DNA of 32,414 nt from Gammaproteobacteria bacterium (GTDB lineage Bacteria; Pseudomonadota; Gammaproteobacteria; Steroidobacterales; Steroidobacteraceae): positions 368-32,781 of the forward strand of contig PLAH01000027.1 of assembly GCA_003134045.1 (NCBI GenBank), in the 5' to 3' direction. The position numbers and the translations under genes are program-made. Shown here piece by piece: positions 19,623 through 28,894 of the stretch (the stretch's first letter is position 1; every line of letters starts with the position of its first letter). The notes beneath the pieces are model-generated. The model was given only the letters and a program-made list of their open reading frames with translations, searched no databases and had not been told where the DNA came from.

Positions 19623-22600
19623 ACACGCACCAGCGACAGCAGCTTCTCCACATCCAACGGCTTCGCGATATAGTCGTTCGCACCCGCGGCGAGGCATTTC
19701 TCCTGGTCGTCCCTCATGGCCTTCGCGGTGAGCGCGATGATCGGCAGCTTCTTCCACTCGGATCGCTTGCGGATCTCGCGCATGGCGGTAAGTCCGTCCA
19801 TCTCCGGCATCATGATATCCATCAACACCAAGTCGATTGCGGCCGCGGGAGACTGCAGGCTGCGCGACAGGGCGGCGAGCGCTTCCAGACCGTTGCGCGC
19901 GATCTCGACCCTGGCGCCCTTGGGCTCGAGGATGCTCGACAGCGCAAAAACGTTGCGCACGTCGTCTTCGACCACGAGCACGCGCCGGCCCTCCAGAGAG
20001 CTGTCGCGGTTGCGCGCCGAGATGAGCATTTGCTGGCGCTCCGGCGGCAGTTTGGACTCCACTTGATGCAGGAACAACGTGACCTCGTCCAATAGCCGCT
20101 CCGGCGAGCGTGCATCCTTGATGATGATGGACTTGGAGTACCGGCGCAGCCTCTGCTCCTCCTCGGAGGAAAGAGCCCGGCCGGTGTAGACGATGACGGG
20201 CGGAAAGGCAACGTCTTCCTGTTGAGCCATTTTCTCGAGCAGATCGTAGCCGCTGTAATCGGGAAGATTGAAATCCATGACCATGCAGTCGAACGTCGTG
20301 CTGCGGAGCTGGACGAGCGCGTCCCCTGCGCTGGCCACGTCGGTGATTTGCACGTCGCCGTTGGCGAGCAGCTGGCGGATGCTTTCGCGCTGACGGGCGT
20401 CGTCTTCGACGATGAGCACGCGCCGCAGTCCTTGCGAAAGTTTCGCCTCCAACAAGCGCAGCGCGTCGATCAATTCCTCGCGTTTCGCCGGCTTCAATGC
20501 ATACCCGACGGCGCCCAGCTCGAGCGCCTCGCGCCGATAATCCGCCACCGACGCCACATGAACCGGAATATGGCGGGTACGCGGATCGTGCTTGAGCTGG
20601 TCGAGCACGCCGAGGCCCGAATGATCGGGAAGATTGATATCCAGCAAGATGGCGCTCGGGTGCAGCCCCGCGGCGGCGGCCAGACCTTCGTTTGCCGTGT
20701 GGGTAACGACGCACTGAAATCCCATCTCGCGCACCAGATCGCGCAAGATCGACGCGAACGGCACGTCGTCTTCCACCACCAGGATCAGCCGCGCACCGGG
20801 CGCAAGCGAAGCTCGATCGTCCTCGATGGCGGGTTCGGCGAGCAGGTGGTGCGCTCTTTCAGCGGCCTTCGCCGTGAGCGGCCGAGACATTGCCGAGAGG
20901 GCCGGTGCCCTTTCGGCCGGCCGCGGCGCGCCCGCGCCAGGCGTATACTTCAGAGGCAAGGTGAGGGTGAACACACTGCCTTCGCCGACGGCACTTTGCA
21001 CGGCGATGGTCCCGCCGAGCAGGCGCGCAAGGTCCCTGGATATCGACAATCCCAAGCCCGTCCCGCCGTATTTTCGGTGAATGCCGCCGTCGGCCTGGCG
21101 GAACGCTTCGAAGATGACCTCCTGCTGCTCCGATGGAATGCCCACGCCGGTATCGCGAACCGCGAAGCAGATCTCGCCGGCGGACACGGCGAATACCCGC
21201 AGCTCGACCGTGCCTTTCTCGGTGAATTTGAGCGCATTCGAAATGAGATTCCGCAATATCTGCCCGAGCCTCTGCGGATCGGTCTCGATGCCTTCCGGAG
21301 TCCCCGGTTCCACGAGCGTCGAAAACCGCAGTTTCTTTTGCTCCGCGGCGGGCTGGAAGGTCTTGGTCAACGTCTCCAAAGTATCGTGAATGGCGACGCG
21401 TTCCGCCGTCAGATCGATCTTCCCGGCCTCGATGCGCGACAGATCGAGTACATCGTTGATGAGCATCAGAAGATCGGTGCCCGCCGATGAAATGGTCTGG
21501 GCGAATTTGACCTGCTGGTCGGTCAGGTTTCCTTCCTTGTTGTCGCCCAGCAGCTTCGCCAGAATCAACGTCGAGTTGAGGGGCGTGCGCAACTCGTGGC
21601 TCATGTTGGCGAGGAATTCGCTCTTGTACTCGTTGGCACGCTGCAGATCCGCGGTCTTCTCCGTGAGCACCGCATGCGACCTCGCGAGTTCCTCCTTTTG
21701 ATGTTCGAGTACCTGAGCCTGCTCCTCGAGCTGAGCATTGATTTGCTCCAGTTCCGCTTGCTGCGACTCCAACTGGCCGCGGGATTCCCGAAGGGTGCGT
21801 CCTTGCTCCTCGAGTTCCTCGTTGTTGACGCGCAACTCTTGTTCGTGCGTCTGCAATTCCTCGGCTTGCTGCTGGGTTTCCAACAGCAGTTCCTCGAGAC
21901 GGCTGCGGTCCTTCGATGCCCTGACCGCAACCGCGATCGGTTCCGATACGCGGTCGAGCAGATCCTGTTTGGCCGAGTCGATCGCGGCGAAAAAACCCAG
22001 CTCCACCACCGCGTGAACCATGCCGTCGATGCTCGCCGGTGCGATCAGCAACTCGCCCGGCTTGCCGTGTCCGACTCCGGAACCCACCGGCAGGTAGTCC
22101 GCCGGCACGTCGCGCACGCGCAGCGCACGGTTCGCTTTCGCGGCCTGACCCGCGAGGCCATCGCCAGGCCGCATCATGTCGACATCGAACCCGGCGGGCA
22201 GCGCGTAGCCTGCGACGCGGCGAAAATGTCCGCTCTCGGCAACGAAAATCGCACCGACTTGGGCGTCCAGATATTCGGCCAGGAACCCGAGGACATTCGC
22301 GCCCAACTTGTCCAGGGGCTGATCCCCTTGCATCAATTCAGCGAGGCCGAGCTGCCCCGCGCGCAGCCAAGTCTGCAACTGGCGAGCCCGGTAGTCGCGG
22401 GATGCCAGCGATGCCGCCGCGGCAATCAGGAACAACAAGACGGCGGCGCCGCCCCACGTGACGGCGAACGACAGGGTCGCCGCATTTTGCCACTCGGCGG
22501 TCCGGCCGGCGATGGTTTGCCGCTCGGCACCCACCATCTCCCCGACGACGGATCGAATGCGATCCATGTTGTTCTTGCCGCGATCCGTCAGGACGAGCGC

Positions 22601-23068
22601 GAGCGCCTCATCCGAGTGCCCCGCCCGCTTGAGTTCGACGGTCTCGCCGAGTTCCTCCATTTTGTCGGCGGCCAGGGCGCGGAGCGTGTCCAGGCGCTGC
22701 AGCTGTTCGGTATTGGACTCGATCAGCTTGTGCAGGGCAGTCAGTTCGCCCGGCAACAGCCACTTTGCCGCGGAAAAAGGTTCCAGGTAAGTCTCGCGGT
22801 CGGTCAGCAGATAGCCGCGCTGGCCGGTCTCCGCGTCCTTCAAGGTCGACAGCACGCTTTGCAACTGCGCCATGATTTCGATCGTGTCGGTCAAGCTTCG
22901 CGCGCTGCTGGCCCGATTCTGCAGCGAGGTGTAAGACAGCACGGCGATGATGACCACCGCGATCACCGCAATCAGGAATGCGAGGAGGGTCCGAGGGGCC
23001 ATCGGCAGTCCCGACAGCGGTTTTGATGCGGATTGATCGAAAATTGCCATCGATGCGAATTTTGACAC
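19607..23068 (-). CDS. CHASE3-GAF hybrid histidine kinase with three receiver domains
   Basis: The 1153-residue inner-membrane sensor has TM1 at about 26-46, a periplasmic CHASE3 domain at 48-198 (DAETGQRGYLLTDRETYLEPF region near 78-98) and TM2 at about 201-221. A GAF domain covers about 250-385, a long Gln/Glu-rich coiled coil 390-480, and HisKA holds His491 in FLANMSHELRTPLN. The HATPase domain has N-box NLISNALKF (607-615), DTGVGIP (639-645) and GGTGLGLS (668-675). Three receivers follow: Asp810/Lys859, Asp932/Lys984 and Asp1084/Lys1136. The start is a GTG at 23066-23068; the ATG six codons later is an alternative. It heads the unit with cheR. Such stacked-receiver kinases are known in proteobacterial phosphorelays. 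The signal is unknown. Confidence 0.95.
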   Translation of the reverse strand: MSKFASMAIFDQSASKPLSGLPMAPRTLLAFLIAVIAVVIIAVLSYTSLQNRASSARSLTDTIEIMAQLQSVLSTLKDAETGQRGYLLTDRETYLEPFSAAKWLLPGELTALHKLIESNTEQLQRLDTLRALAADKMEELGETVELKRAGHSDEALALVLTDRGKNNMDRIRSVVGEMVGAERQTIAGRTAEWQNAATLSFAVTWGGAAVLLFLIAAAASLASRDYRARQLQTWLRAGQLGLAELMQGDQPLDKLGANVLGFLAEYLDAQVGAIFVAESGHFRRVAGYALPAGFDVDMMRPGDGLAGQAAKANRALRVRDVPADYLPVGSGVGHGKPGELLIAPASIDGMVHAVVELGFFAAIDSAKQDLLDRVSEPIAVAVRASKDRSRLEELLLETQQQAEELQTHEQELRVNNEELEEQGRTLRESRGQLESQQAELEQINAQLEEQAQVLEHQKEELARSHAVLTEKTADLQRANEYKSEFLANMSHELRTPLNSTLILAKLLGDNKEGNLTDQQVKFAQTISSAGTDLLMLINDVLDLSRIEAGKIDLTAERVAIHDTLETLTKTFQPAAEQKKLRFSTLVEPGTPEGIETDPQRLGQILRNLISNALKFTEKGTVELRVFAVSAGEICFAVRDTGVGIPSEQQEVIFEAFRQADGGIHRKYGGTGLGLSISRDLARLLGGTIAVQSAVGEGSVFTLTLPLKYTPGAGAPRPAERAPALSAMSRPLTAKAAERAHHLLAEPAIEDDRASLAPGARLILVVEDDVPFASILRDLVREMGFQCVVTHTANEGLAAAAGLHPSAILLDINLPDHSGLGVLDQLKHDPRTRHIPVHVASVADYRREALELGAVGYALKPAKREELIDALRLLEAKLSQGLRRVLIVEDDARQRESIRQLLANGDVQITDVASAGDALVQLRSTTFDCMVMDFNLPDYSGYDLLEKMAQQEDVAFPPVIVYTGRALSSEEEQRLRRYSKSIIIKDARSPERLLDEVTLFLHQVESKLPPERQQMLISARNRDSSLEGRRVLVVEDDVRNVFALSSILEPKGARVEIARNGLEALAALSRSLQSPAAAIDLVLMDIMMPEMDGLTAMREIRKRSEWKKLPIIALTAKAMRDDQEKCLAAGANDYIAKPLDVEKLLSLVRVWMPK

Positions 23069-23208
23069 GAGTCCGGCGCGTCGAGCAGGAGTTTAGCGCC
23101 CTCGGGCGCGGCCATACCGTGGCCACAGCCCCATCGGGCCGTACCCGCCACCGCCCGGACGCCCGATGGACGGCGCGGGTCCCACAGCCTCGCGGGCGCG
23201 GCCCTTAC

Positions 23209-23236
23209 CGGACAACGCCCCCGGGGCGGGTATGAT
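23209..23236 (+). promoter_or_regulatory. Candidate promoter of ku
   Basis: CGGACA (23209-23214, four of six matches to the -35 consensus) is followed after 16 bp by TATGAT (23231-23236, one mismatch to the -10 consensus). A start near 23243 would give a leader of about 24 nt containing the AAAGGGG ribosome-binding site of ku. The remaining part of the 198-bp divergent gap towards the kinase shows no clear promoter for the opposite direction. Confidence 0.45.
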
Positions 23237-23266
23237 CGGGCCATAACCGGTGAAAGGGGAAGATTC

Positions 23267-24130
23267 ATGGCGCATCGAGCACTGTGGCGGGGAGCCATTT
23301 CGTTTGGCCTGATTTACGTGCCCGTGGAGATGTACGCAGCGGCCCGCGACGGGACGCTGCATCTTCATCTGTTGGACAGCCGCGATTTCGCGCCCGTCGG
23401 CTATGAGCGCGTCAACAAGAAAACAGGCAAGGTCGTCGAGTGGTCCGACATCGTCAAGGGTTACGAATATCAAAAAGGCCGTTATGTCGCCCTATCCGAT
23501 GCCGATTTCAAACATGCCAATGTCAAGGCGTCGGAAACCATCGAAGTGTCGAGCTTCAGCGAGACCGCGGACATTTCGCCGGTGTATTTCGAGACACCCT
23601 ACTATCTCGTTCCCGGCAAGGGGGGCCAAAAAGTCTATGCGCTATTGCGTGAGACCCTGCGGGCGACCCACAAGGCCGCCGTCGCGAGTTTCGTCATGCG
23701 CGGACGCCAACATTTATGCCTGGTGGCCCCGCAGGGCCGCGCCCTCATGCTGATGACTTTGCGCTTCCCCGACGAATTGCTTCCAGCCGGGGATCTGGAT
23801 TTGCCGGCGGCCTCGCTCAAGGGCGCCAAGATCAGCAGCGCGGAGTTGCACATGGCGCAGAAGCTCGTCGAAGAAATGACTTCGCCGTGGACGCCGCAGG
23901 CATTCAAGGACACGTACCGGGCGGATCTCATGCGGCGTATTCAGGAGAAAATCCGCAAGAAACAGACGCACGATATTGCCGAGGCCGAGCCCACGGTGCC
24001 CGAGAGACCGAAGGCGCAGGTCATCGATTTGATGGAAGCGCTGCGCAACAGCCTGAAGGCCGGCGGCAAAAGGTCCGCCGCGCCACGCGCCGCACAGCGC
24101 TCGACCGCGAAGCCACGCCAGCGGGCGTAG
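23267..24130 (+). CDS. ku: Bacterial Ku, DNA end-binding protein of non-homologous end joining
   Basis: Bacterial Ku forms a homodimeric ring on double-strand DNA ends and recruits LigD. The 287-residue protein shows the hallmark start RALWRGAISFGLIYVPVEMY, then HLLDSRDFAPVGYERVNKKTGK, a GYEYQKGRYV segment, PVYFETPYYLVPGKGG, and the bridge/core region through KQTHDI. Residues about 240-287 form a lysine/arginine/alanine-rich tail, as in many Ku proteins with extra DNA-binding tails. The ATG has a strong AAAGGGGAAG ribosome-binding site. ligD is not in the window. ku converges with the permease, with only 5 bp between stop codons. Confidence 0.97.
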   Translation: MAHRALWRGAISFGLIYVPVEMYAAARDGTLHLHLLDSRDFAPVGYERVNKKTGKVVEWSDIVKGYEYQKGRYVALSDADFKHANVKASETIEVSSFSETADISPVYFETPYYLVPGKGGQKVYALLRETLRATHKAAVASFVMRGRQHLCLVAPQGRALMLMTLRFPDELLPAGDLDLPAASLKGAKISSAELHMAQKLVEEMTSPWTPQAFKDTYRADLMRRIQEKIRKKQTHDIAEAEPTVPERPKAQVIDLMEALRNSLKAGGKRSAAPRAAQRSTAKPRQRA

Positions 24131-24145
24131 CCGGCCTAACCGGCT
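24129..24145. terminator. Short hairpin shared by the convergent ends of ku and the permease
   Basis: AGCCGG-CCTAA-CCGGCT is a perfect 6-bp stem with a 5-nt loop that spans both stop codons (ku TAG at 24128-24130, permease TAG at 24136-24138). It lacks a T-tract on either side, so it is at best a weak or factor-dependent bidirectional terminator. Confidence 0.4.
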
Positions 24146-25722
24146 GTCTTGGCGCCGCGCTGCAACGACAACGCCAGCAACGCGGCGGCGAGCACCAGAT
24201 AGGCGGCCGAAAATTGCGTGGCGATGATTCGTTCCGCGCCGGCCAGATGCCAGTAGAGGTACGCGCTGCCGTCGGCGCGCGCCGAGTGAATGATGCCGAA
24301 CGCGCTCAAAACGGCCCCGGCCAGCAGATACACGGCCGCCGCGCGCAGACGCTTCTCGATCATTTCGACGACGAACGCGGCCCAGATAGTGGCGGTGATG
24401 ATGAAGCCGTTGCCCAATGCGACGATCACCGCGAGGACGGGCAGTCCGTGATCGGCCAAGGTCAGCAACCTCGCGAAGCGCTCGGCCGGCACGAAATTCG
24501 GGTTGCCCAATTCGAGCGTCACCAAGCGGGCGATGGAGGGGAAAAAACTCAATGCCACGGCCGGCGCATGCCGCAGCGGCACTGCGGAAAACGCTTGCGT
24601 CGTGATGCTCAACGACAGGAACACCAGCACCGGCGCCAATACCACGATCGGGATCAATTCGATCAGATTCGACAGATAACCCAGCAACCCGCCCAAGCCG
24701 ATGAATACGCCCGTCAGCAAGGTGTACCCCGCTCTCGCGCCCATTTGCTTATAGGCCGGATGCCCGATATACGGCGTGGTTTGGGCGACCCCGCCGCACA
24801 ATCCCGCCAGCAAGGTCGCAGCCGCCTCCGCCAACAGGATGTCGCGCACGTCGTAGTCGTCTCCGGCCACACTCGCACTCTCCGTATTGTTGACTCCGCC
24901 CACGACGGTCAGCAAGGCGAAGGGCAGGATCAGCGGGAGATAATCCGCGATTCCGGCAAACCCGTGGAAAATCCCGGCGTCGAACCGCGGCCAAGCCAGC
25001 CGCAGCGTCGGCAGCGCCGGTGCCTTCGACGCCATGCCCGCGAGACCCAGGTGAGTCAAGGCGTAGTACACGATAGTGCCCACGATCACGGCAAACAGAA
25101 CGCCCGGAACACGGCCGGGGATTCGGCCATGCGCGACCAAGGCGTACAACACCAGACCCAGGGTCAGAAAGCCAACGATCGGAAACTGCAATACCTCGAC
25201 CAACGGCAGGAATCCGATGAGCATCAGCGCGATGCCGGCGAGCGAGCCGAGCAAGCCGGCCTGCGGAACCAGACGGCGCACCGTGCGGCCTGCGAAAGCC
25301 AAGATCGTTTTCAGCACGCCCATGGTGGTGGTCGCCGCCATTCCCAAATACCATGTCTCGAGCCCGGCGGCGGTCGGATCCAAACCCGCCGCGCGAAATT
25401 TGGCGAAGGCCGGACCCAGCACCAGCAGCGCCATCCCGATGGTCGACGGCGTATCGAGCCCGAACGGCATGGCGGTGACATCCGAGCGGCCGGTGCGGCG
25501 CGCCAGCCGAACCGCCAGCCATGTATAGACGAGATCCCCCACCAGCACCCCGATGGCGGTGCCCGGGAACATGCGGCCGAATACGATGTCGGCGGGAATG
25601 CCATAGCCGCCGATCAACACAGCCGACAGCAACGCCAGGACCGACATGTTGTCGACGGCCAGGCCCAAGAAGCCGTTGACGTCGCCAGCCACCAGACCCG
25701 AGCGTTTGCCCGCGTCCTGCAA
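24136..25722 (-). CDS. NCS2-like (xanthine/uracil-type) permease of unknown substrate
   Basis: The 528-residue protein is strongly hydrophobic, with roughly 12 or more membrane segments. It has GDVNGFLGLAVDN near the N-terminus, LARRTGRSDVTAMPFGLDTP around residues 73-92 and GVNNTESASVAGDDYDVRDI in the middle. AQTTPYIGHPAYKQMGARAG follows shortly afterwards. This order of an N-terminal half-helix region, an acidic mid-segment and a TPYIG/AGYT segment recalls the NCS2/AzgA nucleobase transporters, but the usual nucleobase motifs are altered. The start is a TTG (25720-25722) behind GAGG, 5 bp after the putA stop, so it is co-transcribed with putA and hutD. That context suggests uptake of an amino acid or related nitrogen compound rather than a base, which is inference only. 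Confidence 0.75.
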   Translation of the reverse strand: MQDAGKRSGLVAGDVNGFLGLAVDNMSVLALLSAVLIGGYGIPADIVFGRMFPGTAIGVLVGDLVYTWLAVRLARRTGRSDVTAMPFGLDTPSTIGMALLVLGPAFAKFRAAGLDPTAAGLETWYLGMAATTTMGVLKTILAFAGRTVRRLVPQAGLLGSLAGIALMLIGFLPLVEVLQFPIVGFLTLGLVLYALVAHGRIPGRVPGVLFAVIVGTIVYYALTHLGLAGMASKAPALPTLRLAWPRFDAGIFHGFAGIADYLPLILPFALLTVVGGVNNTESASVAGDDYDVRDILLAEAAATLLAGLCGGVAQTTPYIGHPAYKQMGARAGYTLLTGVFIGLGGLLGYLSNLIELIPIVVLAPVLVFLSLSITTQAFSAVPLRHAPAVALSFFPSIARLVTLELGNPNFVPAERFARLLTLADHGLPVLAVIVALGNGFIITATIWAAFVVEMIEKRLRAAAVYLLAGAVLSAFGIIHSARADGSAYLYWHLAGAERIIATQFSAAYLVLAAALLALSLQRGAKTAG

Positions 25723-25727
25723 CGGCC

Positions 25728-28700
25728 TCAGGTTCCCTGATTCAACAGGACCGCATTGCCTCCGGTCGCGGTGGTGTTGACCGTCAGCGTGCGTTCGCTC
25801 GCGAATCGCGACAAGTAGTGAGGTCCGCCGGCCTTGGGACCGGTCCCGGACAAGCCGGTTCCGCCGAACGGCTGCACGCCGACGACGGCACCGATCATGT
25901 TGCGATTGACATAGGTGTTGCCGATCGCAGTGCTCGTGAATATTTCACGCCAGAAGGATTCCAGCCGCGTTTGCACTCCCAGCGTCAGGCCGTAGTTGCT
26001 GGCCCGAATGGACTCGAGTACCGATTTGATGTCGCTCGCACGGTAGCGCACGACGTGCAAGAGCGGACCGAACTCCTCGCGCGTCAACTGCGCCGCGCTC
26101 TTCAACTCGATGAGGTGCGGCGCGACGAAACTGCCATGCTTAAGCGACTCGTCGAGCGCGCACGCCTTGATGATGCGCGCCTCGGCGCGCATTCGCGCGA
26201 CATGACGCATCAGGCCGTCGGCGGCCGCGGCCGTGATGACCGGACCCACGTCGGTCCGCAGATCGGCCGGATTGCCGATGACCAGCTCCTCCATGGCGCC
26301 TGCCAGCATCTCGATCATGGTGTCGGCGATGTCTTCCTGCAGGAACAGCAAGCGCAGCGCCGAACAACGCTGGCCCGCGCTCATGAAGGCGGAACTCACC
26401 ACGTCGTCGACCACTTGTTCGGGAAGCGCGGTCGAGTCGACGATCATCGCATTCAAGCCGCCGGTTTCCGCCACCAGGGGCACGATGGCGCCGCTGCGTG
26501 CGGCAAGCGCCCGGTTGATCGTCAGAGCGGTCGCCGTCGATCCGGTCATGGCGACCCCGGAGAGGGCGGGATGCGCGAACGCCACATCGCCGAACGACTT
26601 CCCCGGAGCGGGCACCAATTGTGCGACCTCGGGCGGCACCCCCGCTTGGTGCAATAGCCGGATGAAGCGTGCCGCAACCAGCGGCGTCGGCTCCGCCGGC
26701 TTGGCGACGACGCTGTTGCCCGCCGCCAATGCCGCGGTGATCTGGCCGGCGAAGATCGCCAACGGAAAATTCCAAGGGCTGATGCAGGCGAACACGCCGC
26801 GGCCATGCAACGAGAGCTCGTTCAATTCGCCCGTCGGCCCGTCCAGGCGGGTCGGGCTCGCGAACTGCTGGCGCGCGCGTACGGCGTAATAGCGGCAGAA
26901 GTCCACCGCTTCGCGAACCTCGGCGATCGCGTCGGGCAGGGTCTTGCCGGCCTCGCGTACCAAGAGATCGTAGAAGTCCAGATGCGTGTCGTCGAGCAGC
27001 GTCGATACTCGGTCCAGATGCGCCGCCCGCGCCGCACCGCCCAACGCGTTCCAAGCGGGCTGCGCCTTGCCGCCCCCATCGAATGCAGCCGCGATCTCCG
27101 CCGGCGTCGCGTCGCGCGAGTTGCCGACGCGTTCGCGGCGGTCGGCCGGATTCGTCACCGCATGCGCTGCGCCCGCGGCGGCGGTGCCGTTGACGATGGG
27201 TTGCGCCGAGTGCTCGGAAGCACGGCGCTGCGCCAAACCTGCGCGCAACGCATCGAGCACCGCAGGATCGCCGATATCGAGCCCGTGGGAGTTGCGCCTG
27301 TCGGCGTACAATGCGTCCGGCACCGGAAGACGCGGATGTGCATACGTCTCCAGCTGTTCGAGTTCCGCGATGGGATCGCGCACGATGTCGGCGACCGCGA
27401 CCTGCTCGTCCATGAAGCGGTTCACGAACGACGTGTTGGCGCCGTTCTCCAATAGGCGGCGTACCAGGTACGCCAGCAAGTCCTTGTGCTCGCCGACGGG
27501 TGCGTAGACGCGAACCCGCGGAAAGTTCTCGATCTGCTTCGCCGCCTCGGCGTAGAGCAGCCGTCCCATCCCGTGCAGCCGCTGAAATTCGTAGTCGGCG
27601 CCGGCCGGAGCGAGTTCGAGTACCGAGGCAATACTATGGGCATTGTGCGTGGCGAACTGCGGCAGGATCGCACCCGTGTGCGCGAACAGACGGCCCACGC
27701 AGGCGAGATAGGAAACGTCCGTGGTGAGTTTTCGCGTGTAGACCGGGTATCCCTCCAAACCTCGTTCCTGGCCGCGCTTGATCTCGCTATCCCAGTACGC
27801 CCCTTTCACCAGGCGTACGGTCATGCGGCGGCCATGCTGACGAGCCGTGGCAGCGACCCAGTCGATCACGTCCAATGCGCGTTTGCTGTAGGCCTGCACG
27901 GCCAGGCCCAACCCCGGCCATTGCCGCGTTTGCGCATCGGCCGCCAGGGCTTCGATGACATCCAGCGAAAGATCCAGCCGATCCGCCTCCTCGGCGTCGA
28001 TGGTGAGCTGCACGCCGAGCGCTGCGGCGCGGCGCGCCAGATCGAGTACGCGGGGGACCAGCCGCGCCATGACGCGGTCATGCTGCAACAAGGAATAACG
28101 CGGCTCCAACGCCGATAATTTGATCGAGATGCTCGATACCTCGTGCGCCGCCCGACCCCGCGCGGCCGCTCCGATCACGTCGATGGCATGCTCGTACGAC
28201 TTGAGGTACCCGGCAGCGTCACGCCGTGTTCTCGCCCCCTCGCCCAGCATATCGAAGGAGCACAACCCGAGCTCCGGTTCGCGGGCGCTACGTTCCTGCG
28301 CCTCTTCGATCGAGCGCCCCACCACGAATTCACCGCCGATGATCCGCATCGCGCGGCGCACGGCCAGCCGCACCAACGGTTCGCCGGCGCGACGCGTGAG
28401 CTTTTTGATCCATCCCGACGCATCCGATTTGATCGTCGGGTCGAGCTCCAGAATGCCGCCCGTCAACATGAGGCCCCAGGTCGAGGCGTTGACGAACAAC
28501 GACTCCGACTTGCCCGAATGGGCCGACCAGTCGCCCAGCGCCAATTGTTCCGCGATCAATCGATCGGCGGTCGCATCGTCGGGAATCCTGAGCAATGCCT
28601 CGGCAATGCACATGAGAGCGATGCCCTCTTGATTCGACAGGCCGAACTCTTGCAGAAAGGCGTCCAGAAACGGCCGCTCGTCGCGGCGGGCACGGGCGCC

Positions 28701-28874
28701 CTCGACCAGCGCCACGGCCACGGCCACGGCCCGATGGCGCGCACCGCCCGTGAGTTCCAGGCTGTGCAGCAGGCGCGTGACGGCCCGCTCCTCCGGCCAC
28801 AGCGCATGCTCACGCAGGGAGTGACGCAGCGCTTCCCTCTCTCCGGCAGGGCGAATATCCAACTTGGCAGCCAT
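25728..28874 (-). CDS. putA: Bifunctional proline dehydrogenase / L-glutamate-gamma-semialdehyde dehydrogenase
   Basis: PutA oxidises proline to glutamate in two steps. The 1048-residue protein is the short form: it starts directly with the helical domain and lacks the N-terminal ribbon-helix-helix DNA-binding domain of about 1320-residue PutA proteins, so it should not autoregulate. The FAD-dependent PRODH barrel spans about 180-500 (SIKLSALEPRY, RLVKGAYWDSEIKRGQERG, FATHNAHSI, RVYAPVGEHKDLLAYLVRRL). The NAD-dependent P5C dehydrogenase spans about 560-1040. It has ISPWNFPLAIF, catalytic Glu803 in ETGGLN and Cys837 in SAGQRCSALR. The ATG has AGGA about 8 nt upstream. It lies 20 bp after hutD and 5 bp before the permease. 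Confidence 0.97.
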   Translation of the reverse strand: MAAKLDIRPAGEREALRHSLREHALWPEERAVTRLLHSLELTGGARHRAVAVAVALVEGARARRDERPFLDAFLQEFGLSNQEGIALMCIAEALLRIPDDATADRLIAEQLALGDWSAHSGKSESLFVNASTWGLMLTGGILELDPTIKSDASGWIKKLTRRAGEPLVRLAVRRAMRIIGGEFVVGRSIEEAQERSAREPELGLCSFDMLGEGARTRRDAAGYLKSYEHAIDVIGAAARGRAAHEVSSISIKLSALEPRYSLLQHDRVMARLVPRVLDLARRAAALGVQLTIDAEEADRLDLSLDVIEALAADAQTRQWPGLGLAVQAYSKRALDVIDWVAATARQHGRRMTVRLVKGAYWDSEIKRGQERGLEGYPVYTRKLTTDVSYLACVGRLFAHTGAILPQFATHNAHSIASVLELAPAGADYEFQRLHGMGRLLYAEAAKQIENFPRVRVYAPVGEHKDLLAYLVRRLLENGANTSFVNRFMDEQVAVADIVRDPIAELEQLETYAHPRLPVPDALYADRRNSHGLDIGDPAVLDALRAGLAQRRASEHSAQPIVNGTAAAGAAHAVTNPADRRERVGNSRDATPAEIAAAFDGGGKAQPAWNALGGAARAAHLDRVSTLLDDTHLDFYDLLVREAGKTLPDAIAEVREAVDFCRYYAVRARQQFASPTRLDGPTGELNELSLHGRGVFACISPWNFPLAIFAGQITAALAAGNSVVAKPAEPTPLVAARFIRLLHQAGVPPEVAQLVPAPGKSFGDVAFAHPALSGVAMTGSTATALTINRALAARSGAIVPLVAETGGLNAMIVDSTALPEQVVDDVVSSAFMSAGQRCSALRLLFLQEDIADTMIEMLAGAMEELVIGNPADLRTDVGPVITAAAADGLMRHVARMRAEARIIKACALDESLKHGSFVAPHLIELKSAAQLTREEFGPLLHVVRYRASDIKSVLESIRASNYGLTLGVQTRLESFWREIFTSTAIGNTYVNRNMIGAVVGVQPFGGTGLSGTGPKAGGPHYLSRFASERTLTVNTTATGGNAVLLNQGT

Positions 28875-28894
28875 AGCAGTATCCTACGAATGAA

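Noticed and set aside
19623-20714. Upstream extension of the cheR frame
   Set aside because: The frame stays open inside the kinase gene, but its translation is arginine/glycine-rich and unrelated to CheR. The authentic protein begins near 19622.
23062-23067. TTGACA on the plus strand near the kinase start
   Set aside because: No acceptable -10 follows at 16-18 bp, and it overlaps the kinase N-terminal codons.
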